Assembly (NCBI RefSeq): GCF_016785945.1 | Contig: NZ_JAEMEF010000002.1 | Span: 124,001 to 188,000 of the forward strand | Length of the DNA: 64,000 bases | Reading direction: 5' to 3' | Source: Olleya sediminilitoris | GTDB lineage: Bacteria; Bacteroidota; Bacteroidia; Flavobacteriales; Flavobacteriaceae | In this document: in pieces, positions 52,001 to 61,448 of the stretch | Numbering within the stretch: position 1 is the first letter of the stretch | How the letters are laid out: each line of letters starts with the position of its first letter | Notes under the pieces: generated by a model | Databases searched by the model: none | The model's input: the letters and a program-made list of their open reading frames with translations, nothing else | What the model was told of the DNA's origin: nothing | Translations under genes and position numbers: made by a program

Positions 52001-53083
52001 TTATTTTTTATCAAAGGTTACGCTTCCGTATTCTGAGTTTATTTTAATTAAATTACCAGAAGTATTGTTGTTATGGTAACCTGTGTAATATTTGTCCGAG
52101 TTTTTGATGCTTTTGGTTTGTATATTAAAGTCGTCTTCTCCTTTAAGGTTACCATATTCAAGATTGATATCAAAATCAAAAGCATAATCAGGATCAATAC
52201 CAATTTTGATACCTACATAATCAGATTCAATAGATACGTCACCTGCATTTTTGTTCATTTTTCCTATTTTGATAGAACCATAATCGGCATTTAGATTTAC
52301 GTTTTTGTAAACATCATCTAGTACTACAGTTAGGTAGTTTCCGTTACCAGATATACTATTTAATTTATTTACACGTAAACTTCCATAGTCACAGTTGTAT
52401 CTAATGTTTTCGGCTATTTCAACAAGTGTTTTTGTGTAATCGGCAATAATATTAAGATCTTTAGTTTTTGCGACTGTAAAACCACTGTAATCGGCATTAA
52501 TTTTTCCACTTTGTATATATTCAAAATAACTATTATTAGTGTAGTCAAACTTGATTATGTTATTGTCTGCAAGTAACTCTTTAGTTGTTATTTTACCATA
52601 ATCGCAACTAATTTCTGCACGACCTTTAAGCGTGTCTAATGTTATATTTCCGTAATCATTATTTAGATTTACATTATTAGTAATTGGTAGTTTTATTATG
52701 TAATTAATTTTCATGTTTACATCGTCATTACTAGACCAATTCCACCAAGAGCTTTTTTTCTTTTTACCAATAATAGTTTCAGCAGACACATAACTTGACG
52801 TTGCAGAAAACGCTACATCTATTTCATTTAAACGTTTTTGTACATCTTCTAAATCATTACCATTGGTAGTGATTGTAACTTCAATAGCAATGGTATTTCC
52901 TGTCCAAGTAACAATATCTAAATTTCCGTATTTGTTAGCTACTTTTAAGGTCGCATTGTCACTTACAGTATATTCTTTATTAATTTTTTTAGTTTTAGTG
53001 TGTTTACCTTCCCAAGCACCATTATTTGCTATTGCAAATACAGGTAATAAAAGACAAAGTGTTAGTTTATATAGTAGTTTCAT
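52001..53083 (-). CDS. Exported beta-solenoid protein, DUF4097-like
   Basis: A 360-residue exported protein. The signal peptide is LLYKLTLCLLLPVFAIANNG-like, and the mature chain begins with a strand segment (EYTVSDNATLKVANKYGNLDIVTW) typical of DUF4097/adhesin-like proteins. YG-rich turns recur (KYGNLDI, DYGNITL, DYGKITT, DYGSLRV, DYGSIKI, EYGNLKG, EYGSVTF), pointing to a beta-helix of about eight turns. Function unknown; likely on the cell envelope. It overlaps the anti-sigma gene by 17 nt and precedes the DUF2807 gene by 27 nt. Confidence 0.75.
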   Translation of the reverse strand: MKLLYKLTLCLLLPVFAIANNGAWEGKHTKTKKINKEYTVSDNATLKVANKYGNLDIVTWTGNTIAIEVTITTNGNDLEDVQKRLNEIDVAFSATSSYVSAETIIGKKKKSSWWNWSSNDDVNMKINYIIKLPITNNVNLNNDYGNITLDTLKGRAEISCDYGKITTKELLADNNIIKFDYTNNSYFEYIQSGKINADYSGFTVAKTKDLNIIADYTKTLVEIAENIRYNCDYGSLRVNKLNSISGNGNYLTVVLDDVYKNVNLNADYGSIKIGKMNKNAGDVSIESDYVGIKIGIDPDYAFDFDINLEYGNLKGEDDFNIQTKSIKNSDKYYTGYHNNNTSGNLIKINSEYGSVTFDKK

Positions 53084-53618
53084 AGGAGTTTTGTTTTAAG
53101 TTTTTAACCTCTTCAATTTGTAACAATGTACTTTGTAGTAGGTCTATTCGGTTTTGAAAATTGGTAATCATAGCGTAAATAACACGTTGATCTTCTCCAC
53201 TTTCAATTAGGTTTAATTTTAAGTTTTGGTATTCGGTTTCAAGTTGCTCTAAGCGTGTTAAAGCATCGTTTACTAGTTTTTGTGTTTCAGGACTTTTTTC
53301 AGTATTTAGTTTATTTAATTCAAAAGCAATAGTGTTAGAAAAAAAGTTTTGTGTCTCTGCTAATTGTGGAGAGATACTTGCTAAATCCTTTGTTTTCTGT
53401 TCTGGTTTTAAATTAAACGTTAAGGTGACTATTAGTACTATAGATGCTGCTACAGCTAATAGAGGCTTCCAGTAAGTCTTTTTTGTGCTTACTACTACAG
53501 TTTCGGTTTTGGAACTGTTTAGTTTGTCTAAAAACCGCTGTTGGTGTCCTAAATTTGGGGTTTCGACATCAAATTGATGGTCTAAACTTTTAAATAATTT
53601 ATCTATATTGTTGTTCAT
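53067..53618 (-). CDS. Probable anti-sigma factor, single-pass membrane protein
   Basis: A 183-residue protein with one membrane helix (about 49-66, WKPLLAVAASIVLIVTLTF). The N-terminal 48 residues face the cytoplasm and contain GHQQRFLDKL, a pattern common in sigma-binding segments of Bacteroidota; the C-terminal part is a periplasmic coiled coil (QKLVNDALTRLEQLETEYQNL). It starts 5 nt after the ECF sigma gene, the standard anti-sigma position. No zinc-finger motif is present. The role is inferred from position and topology. Confidence 0.75.
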   Translation of the reverse strand: MNNNIDKLFKSLDHQFDVETPNLGHQQRFLDKLNSSKTETVVVSTKKTYWKPLLAVAASIVLIVTLTFNLKPEQKTKDLASISPQLAETQNFFSNTIAFELNKLNTEKSPETQKLVNDALTRLEQLETEYQNLKLNLIESGEDQRVIYAMITNFQNRIDLLQSTLLQIEEVKNLKQNSYETTI

Positions 53619-53623
53619 AACAA

Positions 53624-54178
53624 TTAGTTTAATTGTTCTAATTTTTTTCTTAAACTCTCTTTTGCTCTAGAGACTGTTGTTCTACAATTAGCATAGCTAA
53701 TTTCCATTATTTGGCTAATTTCTTCGTAATCATAACCTTCAATTAAATGTAGGGTTAGCGCAATTTTATAATTTGATTTTAATTGGTTTAAATAATCTAA
53801 AATTTGTTTCGCTTTAACTGATGTTATTTCGGTTGTTGTGTCTACACCTTGATGGTCTTCAATTTTGTATAATACATCATCCAATCCAACTTCTCCGTTT
53901 TTTTTATTTTTATTAAAAGCTTTTACGCTATTATTAACAACTATACGCTTTAACCAAGCAGTAAATGTGCTAATTTCTTTTAATTTTTCAAGCTTAGTAA
54001 ATGCGGTCAAAAAGGACTCTTGCATTATGTCTTCAGCTTCAAAACTATTGTTTACAATTCTATAAGAGGTATTGTACATGGCTTTGTAATATCTGTTATA
54101 TATTTCCAATTGCGCTAATTGGTTTCCAGATATGCAAAGCGTTACAAGTTGCTCTATAGTATGTTTGGTTAGTGTCAA
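53624..54178 (-). CDS. ECF-family RNA polymerase sigma factor
   Basis: A 184-residue sigma-70 of the ECF type. Region 2 is EAEDIMQESFLTAFTKL with WLKRIVVNNSVKAF, and region 4 is LTLHLIEGYDYEEISQIMEISYANCRTTVSRAKESLRKKL with a helix-turn-helix. It heads a four-gene operon with anti-sigma, DUF4097-like and DUF2807 proteins, the usual envelope-stress layout of flavobacteria. TGTAACA lies 41 nt upstream on the minus strand (54225-54219) and could be a self-recognised -35 element. Confidence 0.88.
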   Translation of the reverse strand: MTLTKHTIEQLVTLCISGNQLAQLEIYNRYYKAMYNTSYRIVNNSFEAEDIMQESFLTAFTKLEKLKEISTFTAWLKRIVVNNSVKAFNKNKKNGEVGLDDVLYKIEDHQGVDTTTEITSVKAKQILDYLNQLKSNYKIALTLHLIEGYDYEEISQIMEISYANCRTTVSRAKESLRKKLEQLN

Positions 54179-54455
54179 AAATGGTTTGTTTTATATAAAG
54201 AGGAAAGTTAAAATAGTTTGTTACACTTTTTTGAAAAAATATTTTATTTTTTTATTTGTAAGTCTAAATCAACCTTTATTTAATGTTTGAAAAGTCTAAA
54301 GTGGCACATTAATTGAATTTTTAATATTGAATGTCTGCTACATTATATTGATAAACTTAAGCATATCAGCATAATAGCAAACTTTAAGTTTAATATTAAA
54401 AAAAGAAATAGTCCATTTGAAACTATTTTAGTGACATTTTGACTTATATATATCT

Positions 54456-56903
54456 ATGAAAAAATCAAACTTTATTTCACTTGACAGTTTGTCATTACAA
54501 GACTTTGACGAAAACTCAGAGTTAATACCATTAATGACTCCAGAAGATGAAGAAAAAATAGCAAAAGAAGAGCTACCAGAATCTTTACCAATATTATCAT
54601 TGCGTAATACAGTATTATTTCCTGGTGTAGTAATACCAATTACAGCAGGTAGAGATAAGTCAATAAAATTAATTAATGACGCTAATAAAGGCGGAAAAGT
54701 TATTGGTGTGGTGTCTCAGATTGATGAATCTGTAGAAGATCCAAAAGCCGAAGATTTACATAAAATTGGTACAGTTGCCAGAATTTTAAAGGTGTTAAAA
54801 ATGCCTGATGGTAACACAACCGTTATAATTCAAGGTAAAAAACGTTTTGAAATAGACCAAGTTATTACTGAAGAGCCTTACATTAAAGCTACAGTAAAAG
54901 AGGTGCCTCAAGCAAAGCCAGCAGCTAAAAATAAAGAGTTTGCTGCTATTATTGACAGTATCAAAGAACTTGCAGTACAAATTATTAAGGATAGTCCAAA
55001 TATCCCAACAGAAGCAACCTTTGCTATTAAAAATATAGAAAGCGATTCGTTTTTAATAAACTTTGTCTCGTCTAACATGAATTTAAAAGTAGACGAAAAA
55101 CAAGCACTTTTAGAAATGAATCATCTGAAAGAGCGCGCTTTAGAAACACTACGTTATATGAACGTCGAGTTTCAAAAACTAGAACTTAAAAACGATATTC
55201 AGTCTAAAGTACAAAGCGATTTAAACCAACAACAACGTGAGTACTTTTTAAATCAGCAATTAAAAACCATTCAAGAAGAACTTGGAGGTGGTAATGCTGA
55301 GGAAATTGAAGACATGAAAAAACGTGCTAAAACTAAAAAATGGGACGATAAAGTTGGGAAACATTTTGATAAAGAATTAGCTAAAATGCAACGTATGAAT
55401 CCTCAGGTAGCCGAGTATTCTATACAACGTAACTACTTAGATTTATTTTTAGATTTACCTTGGAGTACTTTTAGTAAAGATAAATTTGATTTACAACGAG
55501 CCGAAAAAATATTAGATCGTGACCATTATGGATTAGACGATGTTAAGAAACGTATTATCGAGCATCTTGCTGTTTTAAAACTACGTAATGATATGAAATC
55601 TCCAATTCTTTGTCTTTATGGACCTCCAGGAGTTGGTAAAACATCGTTAGGTAAGTCTATTGCAGAAGCTTTAGGTCGTGAATATGTACGCATGAGTTTA
55701 GGTGGTTTACGTGATGAGGCTGAGATTAGAGGACACCGTAAAACATACATTGGAGCAATGCCAGGACGTATTTTACAAAGCCTTAAAAAAGCAGGTACAT
55801 CAAACCCAGTTTTTGTTTTAGATGAAATCGATAAACTTTCAAACTCTCATCAAGGTGATCCATCGTCTGCTTTGTTAGAAGTTTTGGATCCAGAACAAAA
55901 TGGCGAGTTTCATGATAACTTCCTAGAAATGGGATACGATTTATCTAAAGTCATGTTTATAGCAACGTCAAATAGCTTAAATACAATTCAGCCTGCTTTA
56001 AGAGATAGGATGGAAATAATTAACGTTACAGGTTATACTATAGAAGAAAAAGTAGAAATAGCTAAACGTCACTTATTACCAAAACAATTAAAAGAACACG
56101 GTTTAACAGATAAGCATTTAAAAATAGGTAAGCCTCAACTTGAAAAAATAGTTGAAGGATACACACGTGAGTCTGGTGTACGTGGTTTAGAAAAACAAAT
56201 TGCTAAAATGGTGCGTTATGCTGCCAAAAATATAGCAATGGAACAGGATTATAATATTAAAATATCAAACGAAGATATTATTGAAGTTTTAGGTGGTCCA
56301 AAATTAGAACGCGATAAATATGAAAATAACAATGTCGCAGGAGTTGTTACAGGTTTAGCTTGGACTAGAGTAGGAGGTGATATTTTGTTTATAGAATCTA
56401 TTTTATCTAAAGGTAAAGGTACTTTAAATATTACAGGTAACTTAGGTAAGGTAATGAAGGAGTCGTCTACCATTGCAATGGAATACATTAAAGCGCATGC
56501 TGAGGAATTAAATATTAAACCAGAGGTGTTTGAAAAATATAATGTTCATATCCACGTACCAGAAGGAGCAACACCAAAAGATGGACCAAGTGCAGGTGTG
56601 ACTATGTTAACTTCTTTAGTGTCATTGTTTACTCAGCGAAAAGTTAAGAAAAGTCTTGCTATGACAGGCGAAATTACGCTTCGTGGTAAAGTTTTACCAG
56701 TTGGAGGAATAAAAGAAAAAATATTAGCAGCAAAACGAGCAAGAATTAAAGAAATATTACTTTGTGAAGACAATAGACGTGATATTGAAGATATTAAACC
56801 AGAATATTTAAAAGGTTTAACCTTTCATTATGTTTCTGATATGATGGATGTAGTTAAAATTGCAATTACTGATCAAAAAGTGAAGCAGGCTAAAAAATTA
56901 TAA
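54456..56903 (+). CDS. lon: ATP-dependent protease Lon
   Basis: An 815-residue LonA protease that degrades damaged and regulatory proteins. Order: N-terminal LAN domain (about 40-240), AAA+ module with Walker A GPPGVGKT (389-396) and FVLDEIDKL (Walker B), and a C-terminal protease domain with the catalytic dyad Ser712 in [10 protein letters not shown] and Lys753 in VGGIKEK. Length and order match the family. The 277-bp upstream region is AT-rich and shows no clear sigma-A box. Single gene. Confidence 0.94.
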   Translation: MKKSNFISLDSLSLQDFDENSELIPLMTPEDEEKIAKEELPESLPILSLRNTVLFPGVVIPITAGRDKSIKLINDANKGGKVIGVVSQIDESVEDPKAEDLHKIGTVARILKVLKMPDGNTTVIIQGKKRFEIDQVITEEPYIKATVKEVPQAKPAAKNKEFAAIIDSIKELAVQIIKDSPNIPTEATFAIKNIESDSFLINFVSSNMNLKVDEKQALLEMNHLKERALETLRYMNVEFQKLELKNDIQSKVQSDLNQQQREYFLNQQLKTIQEELGGGNAEEIEDMKKRAKTKKWDDKVGKHFDKELAKMQRMNPQVAEYSIQRNYLDLFLDLPWSTFSKDKFDLQRAEKILDRDHYGLDDVKKRIIEHLAVLKLRNDMKSPILCLYGPPGVGKTSLGKSIAEALGREYVRMSLGGLRDEAEIRGHRKTYIGAMPGRILQSLKKAGTSNPVFVLDEIDKLSNSHQGDPSSALLEVLDPEQNGEFHDNFLEMGYDLSKVMFIATSNSLNTIQPALRDRMEIINVTGYTIEEKVEIAKRHLLPKQLKEHGLTDKHLKIGKPQLEKIVEGYTRESGVRGLEKQIAKMVRYAAKNIAMEQDYNIKISNEDIIEVLGGPKLERDKYENNNVAGVVTGLAWTRVGGDILFIESILSKGKGTLNITGNLGKVMKESSTIAMEYIKAHAEELNIKPEVFEKYNVHIHVPEGATPKDGPSAGVTMLTSLVSLFTQRKVKKSLAMTGEITLRGKVLPVGGIKEKILAAKRARIKEILLCEDNRRDIEDIKPEYLKGLTFHYVSDMMDVVKIAITDQKVKQAKKL

Positions 56904-57000
56904 ATATTACTAATTGAAGAGATTAGACATCCATAATCGTGTTGTTTTATCAATTTAATAAGTTCTACATTCTAAATAATTAAACAACTTAGGTTGATAT

Positions 57001-57035
57001 AAAAAAAAGCTCTTTTATTTTAAAAGGGCTTTTTT
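57001..57035 (+). terminator. Terminator after lon
   Basis: AAAAAAAAGCTCTTTTA, loop TTT, TAAAAGGGCTTTTTT (one G-T pair), 97 nt after the stop codon. Confidence 0.7.
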
Positions 57036-57077
57036 CATTCTATACCAATTAGAGTAATACAATAATTGTCAATAGTT

Positions 57078-57085
57078 TATATTTG
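57078..57085 (+). promoter_or_regulatory. Promoter -7 box of the LysM gene
   Basis: TATATTTG matches TAnnTTTG and lies 23 nt before the ATG at 57109. Confidence 0.45.
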
Positions 57086-57108
57086 TTAAAATAAATCCAA
57101 TAATTACA

Positions 57109-58164
57109 ATGAAAAACATATTAGTTATAGTCATGTTTTTAAGTGCATACTTAACAAAAGCACAAGATAACCCAGAAGAATTTTTACCAATTATTGTAGA
57201 AGATAAAGAGGCTTTTATGTCTACTAAAACAGGTGAATATGTTTTTAGGGCTCATGATAAAACTAATGCAGAGCTATTAAAAACGACACCTAATGGTGTA
57301 TACTATAATGACATTATTGTACACAATGTAAAACAAGGAGAAACACTAACGACATTATCAAAAAAATATGATATTGATGAAGCACAAATCAAAAAAGATA
57401 ATTTGCTAAAATCAAATACATTAAAGTCAGGTCAAAAAATAAAAATTATTAATCGTGTTTTAGTGCCTTCAAGTAGTCCAGTTATTAGTTATGCTGGAGA
57501 AGAACGCGTTATAGCAAAACTTAGACCTGGTCAATCACCTTCAACAATTGCTCCACCACCAACACAGTCAACACAAGTTGTGGTTCAAGCGTCAACTACA
57601 GATAAAACAACTAGTCCTGATGCTAAAAAAGTTATAAAAAATAAAAGTACTTACTCTAAACCATTAATAGTACCTGTTGTTGATAATAGTGAAGACAATA
57701 AAATAGAAAACCATGACTCAAAAGAGGTTGCTAAGGCTGAAAAAAAATTAGCTAAAGCCAAAAAGAAATTAGAAGCAGCTAAAAGAAAAGAGGAAAAAGC
57801 AAAGGAAAAAGAAAGATTAAAAGCTGAAAAAAAGGCTAGAAAAGAGGTTCAACAAGTTGTTATTCATGAAAAAAATGATGCTGTAGTCTCTGAATCGTTT
57901 AAAAATGAATTAGCAACAATTGAAAAAGAAGAAGAAAAAGTTAAGGAGTTAGTTAAAATTGAAAAACAAAAAGAATCTTCTGAGGCTAAAAAAAATATAG
58001 CGACAAATAAGCTTCAAGAAGGTGTTGATTATCATACTGTTGTAAAAGGTGATAATCTATTTAGACTTTCAAAAAAATACAATACTACGGTTAAAAAGTT
58101 AACAGAACTAAACAACGTAAAATTCAATAATTTACAAATCGGACAAAAGCTAAAATTGAAGTAA
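57109..58164 (+). CDS. Exported LysM-domain protein
   Basis: A 351-residue exported protein. The signal peptide ends at TKAQ (residue 19). Two LysM domains bracket the chain: residues 72-113 (VKQGETLTTLSKKYDID...LKSGQKIKI) and the last 45 residues (VVKGDNLFRLSKKYNTT...LQIGQKLKL). Between them is a Lys/Glu-rich coiled coil (about 205-300). LysM binds peptidoglycan, so the coiled coil probably spaces two wall-bound ends. No catalytic domain is present. It lies 54 nt upstream of porQ, which has its own promoter-like box. Confidence 0.87.
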   Translation: MKNILVIVMFLSAYLTKAQDNPEEFLPIIVEDKEAFMSTKTGEYVFRAHDKTNAELLKTTPNGVYYNDIIVHNVKQGETLTTLSKKYDIDEAQIKKDNLLKSNTLKSGQKIKIINRVLVPSSSPVISYAGEERVIAKLRPGQSPSTIAPPPTQSTQVVVQASTTDKTTSPDAKKVIKNKSTYSKPLIVPVVDNSEDNKIENHDSKEVAKAEKKLAKAKKKLEAAKRKEEKAKEKERLKAEKKARKEVQQVVIHEKNDAVVSESFKNELATIEKEEEKVKELVKIEKQKESSEAKKNIATNKLQEGVDYHTVVKGDNLFRLSKKYNTTVKKLTELNNVKFNNLQIGQKLKLK

Positions 58165-58204
58165 AAAATAAATGTTCTTTATCTGCGTTTTAAAGTAGAT
58201 TTAT

Positions 58205-58212
58205 TTACTTTG
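58205..58212 (+). promoter_or_regulatory. Near-consensus -7 box of porQ, leaderless-type
   Basis: TTACTTTG differs from TAnnTTTG by one base and lies 6 nt before the porQ ATG at 58219. Confidence 0.35.
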
Positions 58213-58218
58213 CATCCT

Positions 58219-59241
58219 ATGTTTAAAAATAAAATTGTCCCACTTTTTATCCTGCTATTTGGCGCATTTGGTTATGCACAATTAGGTGGACAATCAACAT
58301 ATCAATTTTTAAACTTAGTCTCTTCACCAAGACAAGCAGCTTTGGGTGGTAAAGTGCTAACTAACATAGATTATGACGTTACACAAGGTTTGTATAATCC
58401 CTCTGCAATTAATCCAGAAATGGATAACCAGTTTGCATTAAATTTTAGCAATTATTTAGGTGGTATTACTTATGGTACAGCAGCTTATGCTTACACTTGG
58501 GACAGACGCACGCAAACGTTTCATGCAGGAATGACCTATATTAATTATGGCGATTTTGATGGTTATGACGAAAACGGTATATCAACCGGAACCTTTACAG
58601 GTACAGAAGCAGCTTTGTCGTTAGGTTATGCGTTACAAATTGGATATTCAGATTTTTATTTTGGTGCTAATCTTAAGTTTATAACATCAACTTTAGAGCA
58701 ATATAATTCGTTTGGTATAGCTACGGATTTAGGGTTAATGTATGTTAATCAAGATTTAGAGTTTCAGGCAGCTTTGGTTGTTCGTAATTTAGGGACTCAA
58801 ATCACAACATATGCTGGTCAAAACGAAAGTTTACCATTGGATATTACATTAGGTTTATCTCAAACGCTAGAGCATGTTCCATTACGTTGGCATTTAACTT
58901 TTGAAAACCTTCAGCAATGGCCAATTGCAGAAGCTAATCCAGCTAGGACAACTACAGATTTAGAAGGTAATCAAACTCAAGAAAAAGTAGGCTTTTTAAG
59001 TAATGTAATTAGGCACACAATTTTAGGAGCAGAGCTGTTTCCTGATAAAGGTTTTAATATTAGACTAGGTTATAACTTTAGACGTGCTGAAGAATTGCGT
59101 ATTGTTGATCAGCGTAATTTTTCTGGTTTATCAGCAGGTTTTGCTTTAAAAATAAATAAACTTAGGTTTAGTTACACACATGCAAAATACACAGCAGCAA
59201 GTAATGCTAATTTTTTTGGTTTAAATATAGATTTAAAGTAA
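58219..59241 (+). CDS. porQ: Type IX secretion system protein PorQ
   Basis: A 340-residue outer-membrane protein: the signal peptide ends at FGYAQ, then the chain QSTYQFLNLVSSPRQAALGG and GLYNPSAINPE, characteristic of PorQ (PorV/FadL-like barrel). PorQ is a component of the type IX secretion system of Bacteroidota, which exports gliding and cargo proteins. A TTG at 58210 is also in frame but falls inside the promoter-like box, so the ATG at 58219 is chosen. The other T9SS genes are elsewhere in the genome, as is usual. Confidence 0.87.
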   Translation: MFKNKIVPLFILLFGAFGYAQLGGQSTYQFLNLVSSPRQAALGGKVLTNIDYDVTQGLYNPSAINPEMDNQFALNFSNYLGGITYGTAAYAYTWDRRTQTFHAGMTYINYGDFDGYDENGISTGTFTGTEAALSLGYALQIGYSDFYFGANLKFITSTLEQYNSFGIATDLGLMYVNQDLEFQAALVVRNLGTQITTYAGQNESLPLDITLGLSQTLEHVPLRWHLTFENLQQWPIAEANPARTTTDLEGNQTQEKVGFLSNVIRHTILGAELFPDKGFNIRLGYNFRRAEELRIVDQRNFSGLSAGFALKINKLRFSYTHAKYTAASNANFFGLNIDLK

Positions 59242-59250
59242 TACTATTAA

Positions 59251-59817
59251 TTACTTAAATCGCTCTAATTTAATAGTATTCCATTCGCTTTTTAAAATAC
59301 CATAACAACAAGTATTTCGTCTAAAACCATCATTCATTACAGTGTTTTGACGCAACAAACCTTCTAAGGTAGCACCTAACTTTTCTACAGCTTTTCTGGA
59401 CTTAATATTGCGTTCATCAATTCTAAATTCTACTTTTTCAAAATCTAAAGTTTCAAAAGCATATTGTAGCATTAAAAATTTCATCTGACTATTTAATCCT
59501 GTGCCTTGAAAAGTTTTTCCAATCCAAGTCCATCCAATATGTAAAACTTTATTTTTGTGATGTATTAATCCAAAACGCGTACTTCCAGCAAAAGCTTGTT
59601 TGTCTTTATCAAATACAATAAATGGTAATGTTATATTCTGTTTAAATCCATCTAAAGCAACTTGCACATACTGTTTTAAAGTTTTTGGTGTGTCTATTTG
59701 GTTAGGTGAGTAGTATATTAAGTCCTTTTCACTAGCAATAGTAGTTAAGTGTTTGTAATTGGTTAAATCTAAAGGTATTAATTTAACACGATCATTTTCC
59801 AGTGTTATAGCTTTCAT
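59251..59817 (-). CDS. GNAT acetyltransferase, RimJ/RimL-like
   Basis: A 188-residue GNAT-fold acetyltransferase. The N-terminal strand region (ENDRVKLIPLDLTNYKHL), the GSTRFGLIHHKNKVLHIGWTWIG strand pair, the acetyl-CoA loop GTGLNSQMKF and the conserved EFRIDERNIKSRKAVEKLGATLEG tail resemble RimJ/RimL ribosomal-protein N-acetyltransferases. The substrate could also be a small molecule or antibiotic. Single gene on the minus strand; convergent with porQ. Confidence 0.83.
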   Translation of the reverse strand: MKAITLENDRVKLIPLDLTNYKHLTTIASEKDLIYYSPNQIDTPKTLKQYVQVALDGFKQNITLPFIVFDKDKQAFAGSTRFGLIHHKNKVLHIGWTWIGKTFQGTGLNSQMKFLMLQYAFETLDFEKVEFRIDERNIKSRKAVEKLGATLEGLLRQNTVMNDGFRRNTCCYGILKSEWNTIKLERFK

Positions 59818-59861
59818 TTTGTGTGCTTTGTTTTGTATTTTTACATTAAAATTAAAGATAC

Positions 59862-60287
59862 ATGAAGTATACTAAACAACAAGTAATTACTAAAGCAAAT
59901 CAAGCTAGTAAAAACACATTAATGGAAACATTAGAGATTGAGTTTATTGACTTTGGTGATGACTTTTTAGTATCTAGAATGCCTGTTACGCCTAAAGTGC
60001 ATCAGCCTGATGGTGTTTTGCATGGAGGTGCAACTGCTGCGTTAGCAGAAAGTGTAGGTAGTTTTGCTGCTATATTATTTTCTGATCAAGAAAAAGTAAT
60101 GGTCAGAGGTCTAGAAATTACAGCAAACCATTTAAAAAGCGTAAAATCAGGATTTATATATGCTAGAGCGACGTTTATCCATAAAGGACGTACAACGCAG
60201 TTGTTGGATATTCGTGTGACTGATGAAGCTGATAACCTTATTTCAGTGTGTAAATTGTCAACCATTTCTTTACCTAAAAAGAAATAA
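59862..60287 (+). CDS. Hotdog-fold thioesterase (PaaI-like), probable DHNA-CoA thioesterase
   Basis: A 141-residue hotdog-fold thioesterase of the PaaI family. VHQPDGVLHGGATAALAESVGSFAAIL contains the catalytic HGG and the Glu of the central helix. It starts a plus-strand series with menF (3 nt later) and menD, so hydrolysis of 1,4-dihydroxy-2-naphthoyl-CoA in menaquinone synthesis is a good guess (MenI-type), but this is context inference. No other CoA-pathway genes lie near. Confidence 0.85.
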   Translation: MKYTKQQVITKANQASKNTLMETLEIEFIDFGDDFLVSRMPVTPKVHQPDGVLHGGATAALAESVGSFAAILFSDQEKVMVRGLEITANHLKSVKSGFIYARATFIHKGRTTQLLDIRVTDEADNLISVCKLSTISLPKKK

Positions 60288-60290
60288 TTT

Positions 60291-61406
60291 ATGACAACAC
60301 TAGATTTTTTTGAACATTTAAATATTCATTTCAATAATGATTTGCCATTTGTAGCTTATCGTAAGCCAAATGATGGCGTTGTAAAGGCAATGCTTCAGGA
60401 CGACGCTAAGCTTCATTATACCACCAATTTTAAAGCAAGTGGTTTTGTGTTTTCGCCTTTTCAAAATAAAAACGAAAACATTTTATTTCCTTTAGAAAAT
60501 TGCAAAACATTAAAAACTAGTTTTAAAATAGAGGATAAGACAATTACATCTAATTCAGCGTTTTCAGTTTCTGAAACATCAAAACAAAAACATTTAGATT
60601 TAGTCGAAAAGGCTATAGCCGAAATAAATACAAACACGTTTAAAAAAGTGGTGGTTTCTAGAGTAGAAGCACAAGATTTTTCTAAAACCGAAACATTAAG
60701 TTTACTTCAAAAACTATTAAATACTTACACCACAGCTATGGTGTATTGTTGGTATCATCCTAAAGTAGGATTGTGGTTAGGTGCAACTCCAGAAACCTTG
60801 TTAAAGGTAGAAGGTAACCGTTTTTTAACCATGTCCTTAGCTGGTACACAACCTTATATTGATACAGAAGAAGTCATTTGGCAAGCTAAAGAAAAAGAAG
60901 AGCAACAATTGGTCACTAACTTTATTGTGGATAGTTTACAAGATAATGTAAATACTTTAAATGTTGGTCAAACCGAAACTATAAAAGCTGGTAAATTATT
61001 GCATTTACGTACTAAAATTTCAGGATTACTGGATCCAGAAAAAGGACTAGTATCTGTAATTAAACAATTGCATCCAACACCTGCAGTTTGTGGTTTGCCC
61101 AAACAAAACGCGCAGCAATTTATTATAAATAACGAAGGTTATAATCGTGAGTTTTACACAGGTTTTTTAGGCGAAATCAATCTAAAACAATCTAAAACAA
61201 GAAATACAAACCGCAGAAATGTTGAAAACAACGCTTATGCAACCGTAAAAAGCGTGTCACATGTGTTTGTTAACTTAAGATGTCTTCAAATAAAAGACAA
61301 TCAAGCTTTAATTTATGTTGGAGGTGGTATTACTAAAGATTCAATTCCTGAAAACGAGTGGGACGAAACCGTTGCCAAATCCAAGACTGTTAAAAACCTC
61401 TTATAA
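60291..61406 (+). CDS. menF: Isochorismate synthase (MenF-type)
   Basis: A 371-residue chorismate-binding enzyme. The C-terminal catalytic region contains KKVVVSRVEAQ, WLGATPETLLKV, MSLAGTQPY, LHPTPAVCGLPK and the end GGGITKDSIPENEWDE, which match isochorismate and salicylate synthases. As menD follows directly, the product is isochorismate for menaquinone. The N-terminal part is short, as in other Bacteroidota members. Confidence 0.88.
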   Translation: MTTLDFFEHLNIHFNNDLPFVAYRKPNDGVVKAMLQDDAKLHYTTNFKASGFVFSPFQNKNENILFPLENCKTLKTSFKIEDKTITSNSAFSVSETSKQKHLDLVEKAIAEINTNTFKKVVVSRVEAQDFSKTETLSLLQKLLNTYTTAMVYCWYHPKVGLWLGATPETLLKVEGNRFLTMSLAGTQPYIDTEEVIWQAKEKEEQQLVTNFIVDSLQDNVNTLNVGQTETIKAGKLLHLRTKISGLLDPEKGLVSVIKQLHPTPAVCGLPKQNAQQFIINNEGYNREFYTGFLGEINLKQSKTRNTNRRNVENNAYATVKSVSHVFVNLRCLQIKDNQALIYVGGGITKDSIPENEWDETVAKSKTVKNLL

Positions 61407-61432
61407 ACATTTTATTTAGGTTTAGGGTTTCG

Positions 61433-61440
61433 TATTTTTG
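61433..61440 (+). promoter_or_regulatory. Promoter -7 box of menD, leaderless-type
   Basis: TATTTTTG matches TAnnTTTG and lies 8 nt before the menD ATG at 61449, inside the 42-nt gap after menF. Confidence 0.5.
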
Positions 61441-61448
61441 TAACACAC

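Noticed and set aside
54302-54317. TGGCAC-N5-TTGAA, resembling a sigma-54 promoter upstream of lon
   Set aside because: The -12 element has GA in place of the nearly invariant GC, and it is 140 bp from the start; chance match in AT-rich DNA is likely.
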